A stretch of DNA of 29,581 nt from a virus. Location: positions 1 through 29,581 of the IMG/VR virus record IMGVR_UViG_3300030102_004070. The stretch is one strand, 5' to 3'. Positions 28,001-29,581 of this stretch are shown piece by piece (the stretch's first letter is position 1; each line of letters begins with the position of its first letter). The notes beneath the pieces were generated by a model that saw only the letters and a list, made by a program, of their open reading frames with translations, was not told where the DNA came from and made no database searches. The position numbers and the translations under genes were made by a program.

Positions 28001-29581
28001 CCAAGCAACAAGTTATCCTCGAATTCGACGCCGACACGGGCGAGTTGCTCAAAGCAACCAAGGCCGTTGAGGATAGCGTCGAGGACGTAGGCAAAGCGGC
28101 GCAAAAAAGCGGCGACGACTTGTCCGACATGGGCAAGACGGGGTCGAGCGCGTTCAAGGGCATCGGCACGGCTCTCAAGGCCACCGGGATTGGTTTGCTT
28201 GTTGGTTTGTTGGCAAAACTGGCAATGAAATTTGCCGAGAACAAAAAGGTCGCCGACACCTTGGCCGTAGCCAGCGCGGCCTTGGGCACCGTGTTCAACG
28301 ACATCGTGGACCTCGGCATCAGGCTGGGCGAAACGGTGGCGAGTGCCTTCACGGACCCCAAACAGGCCGTTATCGACCTGAAAGATGCCATCGTTGACAA
28401 CATTACAAACCGCATCACGGGGTTGCTCAACCTCTTGCCGTCGTTAGCCGAGGCCATCAATCTCGTGTTCAAGGGCCAATTCAAGGAAGCGGGCAAGGTT
28501 GCCGCAGATGCTACCGCACAGGTCGTTCTTGGCGTGACCGACTTTACCGACAAGGTCAGCGAAGCGGCGGACGCTGTGACCGACTACGCCAGCGCCGTGG
28601 CGAACAGCGTGGACGAAAGCACACAACTCGAACGACAACTCCAAAAGCTACGGGACGCGGAGCGCGACCTTGCGGTGGAGACGGCCCGAAGCCGTGCAGA
28701 GGTGGAGGAACTGAAGCGCCAACGCGACGACCAAACATTGAGCATTGAGCAACGCCTCGAAGCGTCGCAAAAAGCGGCGGCCATCGACAAGGCCATTGCC
28801 GACGAGAACGTCCGCATCCAGGAACAAAAGGCCGCCCTACTTCGACAGGAAATTGAGTTGCAAGGCGAGACGGAAGAACGCCTCAACGCCTTGGCAGAGG
28901 CCGAAATCGCGGCGGCCGATGCACGCCAACAAAGCGCGACCGTACAAACGGAACTCCAAAACAGCATCTTCGCCCTCAACGAGGAAATCAAGGCACAAGA
29001 AGAGGAGGCACAACAAGCCGCCGACGACGCTTTGAAGGCCGAGGAGGAGCGTCTGGCCGAGGAACAAAAGCTCAAAGACGAAGCGGCCAAGAAAGACAAA
29101 GAGCGACGCGACAAAGACCTTGCCGATGAACGGGCCTTGCTTGAACAAAAGCGGGCCATGACGTTCGCCGCATTGTCTGCCTTGGCCGACTTGAGCAACG
29201 CCTTCGCCAAAAACGACGAGGAGGGTGCCCGACGTGCGTTCAAACGCAACAAAGCCCTCTCCCTTGCGTCGGCTGTACTTAACACCGGCCAAGCCATTAC
29301 CGACGCGCTCAAGGGTCCGGAGCTTTTCCCGGGTGGTCGTTTCATCGAAGCGGCAATCACAGGCGCCGCCGGCCTTGCTCAAATCCAAAACATACGCAAG
29401 ACGCAATTTCAAGGAAGTAACCCACCGCCACCGGCTACCGAAGACCGGGGACCGGCGGGAGGTTTTGCAACCGGAGCCGTCAACGCACCCGGAGCGCCTA
29501 CCCTCGACCTTGGGTTCTTGGGTGAAGGCGCTGGGCAAAGCGGCCCCATTCAAGCGTTCGTTATCGCGCAAAACGTAAGCA
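27991..29581 (+). CDS. Tape-measure-like coiled-coil tail protein, allele B (3'-truncated)
   Basis: The window ends inside this gene after 530 codons; by comparison with allele A about 17 residues are missing, giving about 547 in total, 20 more than allele A. The N-terminus (MAVTKQQVILEFDADTGEL) and the C-terminal quarter (EGARRAFKRNKALSLAS, then LDLGFLGEGAGQSG) are close to allele A; the middle is unlike in sequence but keeps the same build: a hydrophobic segment (ATGIGLLVGLLAKLAMKF), a helical region and a long charged coiled coil. It is the same gene on a circular map. Confidence 0.7.
   Translation, partial: MAVTKQQVILEFDADTGELLKATKAVEDSVEDVGKAAQKSGDDLSDMGKTGSSAFKGIGTALKATGIGLLVGLLAKLAMKFAENKKVADTLAVASAALGTVFNDIVDLGIRLGETVASAFTDPKQAVIDLKDAIVDNITNRITGLLNLLPSLAEAINLVFKGQFKEAGKVAADATAQVVLGVTDFTDKVSEAADAVTDYASAVANSVDESTQLERQLQKLRDAERDLAVETARSRAEVEELKRQRDDQTLSIEQRLEASQKAAAIDKAIADENVRIQEQKAALLRQEIELQGETEERLNALAEAEIAAADARQQSATVQTELQNSIFALNEEIKAQEEEAQQAADDALKAEEERLAEEQKLKDEAAKKDKERRDKDLADERALLEQKRAMTFAALSALADLSNAFAKNDEEGARRAFKRNKALSLASAVLNTGQAITDALKGPELFPGGRFIEAAITGAAGLAQIQNIRKTQFQGSNPPPPATEDRGPAGGFATGAVNAPGAPTLDLGFLGEGAGQSGPIQAFVIAQNVS
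29512..29581. repeat. Second copy of the right terminal overlap (equals 1600-1669)
   Basis: The last 70 bases are identical to 1600-1669. This gives an apparent circle length of 27912 bases through allele B, 60 bases longer than through allele A. Confidence 0.95.

Noticed and set aside
1-29581. tRNA genes, CRISPR arrays, insertion sequences, diversity-generating retroelement
   Set aside because: No cloverleaf with a CCA-type end, no regularly spaced repeats beyond the three origin-like elements, no transposase or reverse transcriptase motifs were seen by eye. Variation between the tape-measure alleles spans the whole middle and is not limited to adenine positions, so a retroelement is not indicated.

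Overview
This window looks like one complete genome turn, plus a short second pass, of a long-tailed double-stranded DNA phage (Caudoviricetes, siphovirus-like). All supported genes lie on the + strand, tightly packed, and most overlap the next gene by 4 bases (ATGA or GTGA). A host in the phylum Bacteroidota is suggested by three things: a TTTG / TAnnTTTG type promoter at 9954-9986, the general lack of Shine-Dalgarno sequences in front of starts (A-rich or CA-rich leaders instead), and protein families (capsid, portal, tail, NinG-like and cytosine-methylase proteins) that resemble Bacteroidota phages and prophages. I see no integrase, repressor, tRNA or CRISPR array.

The two ends cover the same locus. 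Bases 1-55 equal 27853-27907, and bases 1600-1669 equal the last 70 bases (29512-29581). Between these anchors lie two diverged versions (A at the start, B at the end) of a small membrane-protein gene and a tape-measure-like coiled-coil gene. The simplest reading is a circular or circularly permuted genome of about 27.9 kb, read once around, with two strain alleles of the tape-measure gene. A true tandem pair cannot be excluded from sequence alone.

Layout: 1-1722 tape-measure allele A; 1719-9859 head and lysis module (XkdF-like protease fusion, acidic scaffold, major capsid protein, abundant tail-tube-like protein, portal, connector-like protein, XhlA-like membrane protein, M15 endolysin, metallophosphoesterase). 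A strong terminator (9912-9944) and a promoter (9954-9986) separate this from the early module at 9991-17367: many small genes (OB-fold-like protein, HTH proteins, zinc ribbon), a cytosine methyltransferase with a second protein-like frame embedded in it, a replication initiator carrying candidate origin repeats, a helicase-loader-like protein, NinG, a sigma-like factor, a DnaA domain IV-like protein and a ParB-adenine methyltransferase fusion. Packaging genes (small and large terminase) follow at 17369-19304. The tail module is 19350-28000: a probable frameshifted tail assembly chaperone, tail terminator-like protein, LamG-type fibre, holin-like protein, a fibre-anchor paralog, HK97-gp10-like protein and two large distal-tail proteins, ending with tape-measure allele B, which closes the circle.

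How the genes work together: the early operon starts replication using the host replisome, protects DNA with two methyltransferases and may redirect transcription through the sigma-like factor. The late genes build a capsid matured by the XkdF-like protease, package DNA through terminase and portal, and build a tail bearing LamG-type adhesins. Lysis genes sit in two places. The observations most worth a second look are the overlapping reading frame inside the methylase gene, the T9 slippery site in the tail chaperone, the iteron-like origin inside the initiator gene, and the two tape-measure alleles at the ends.
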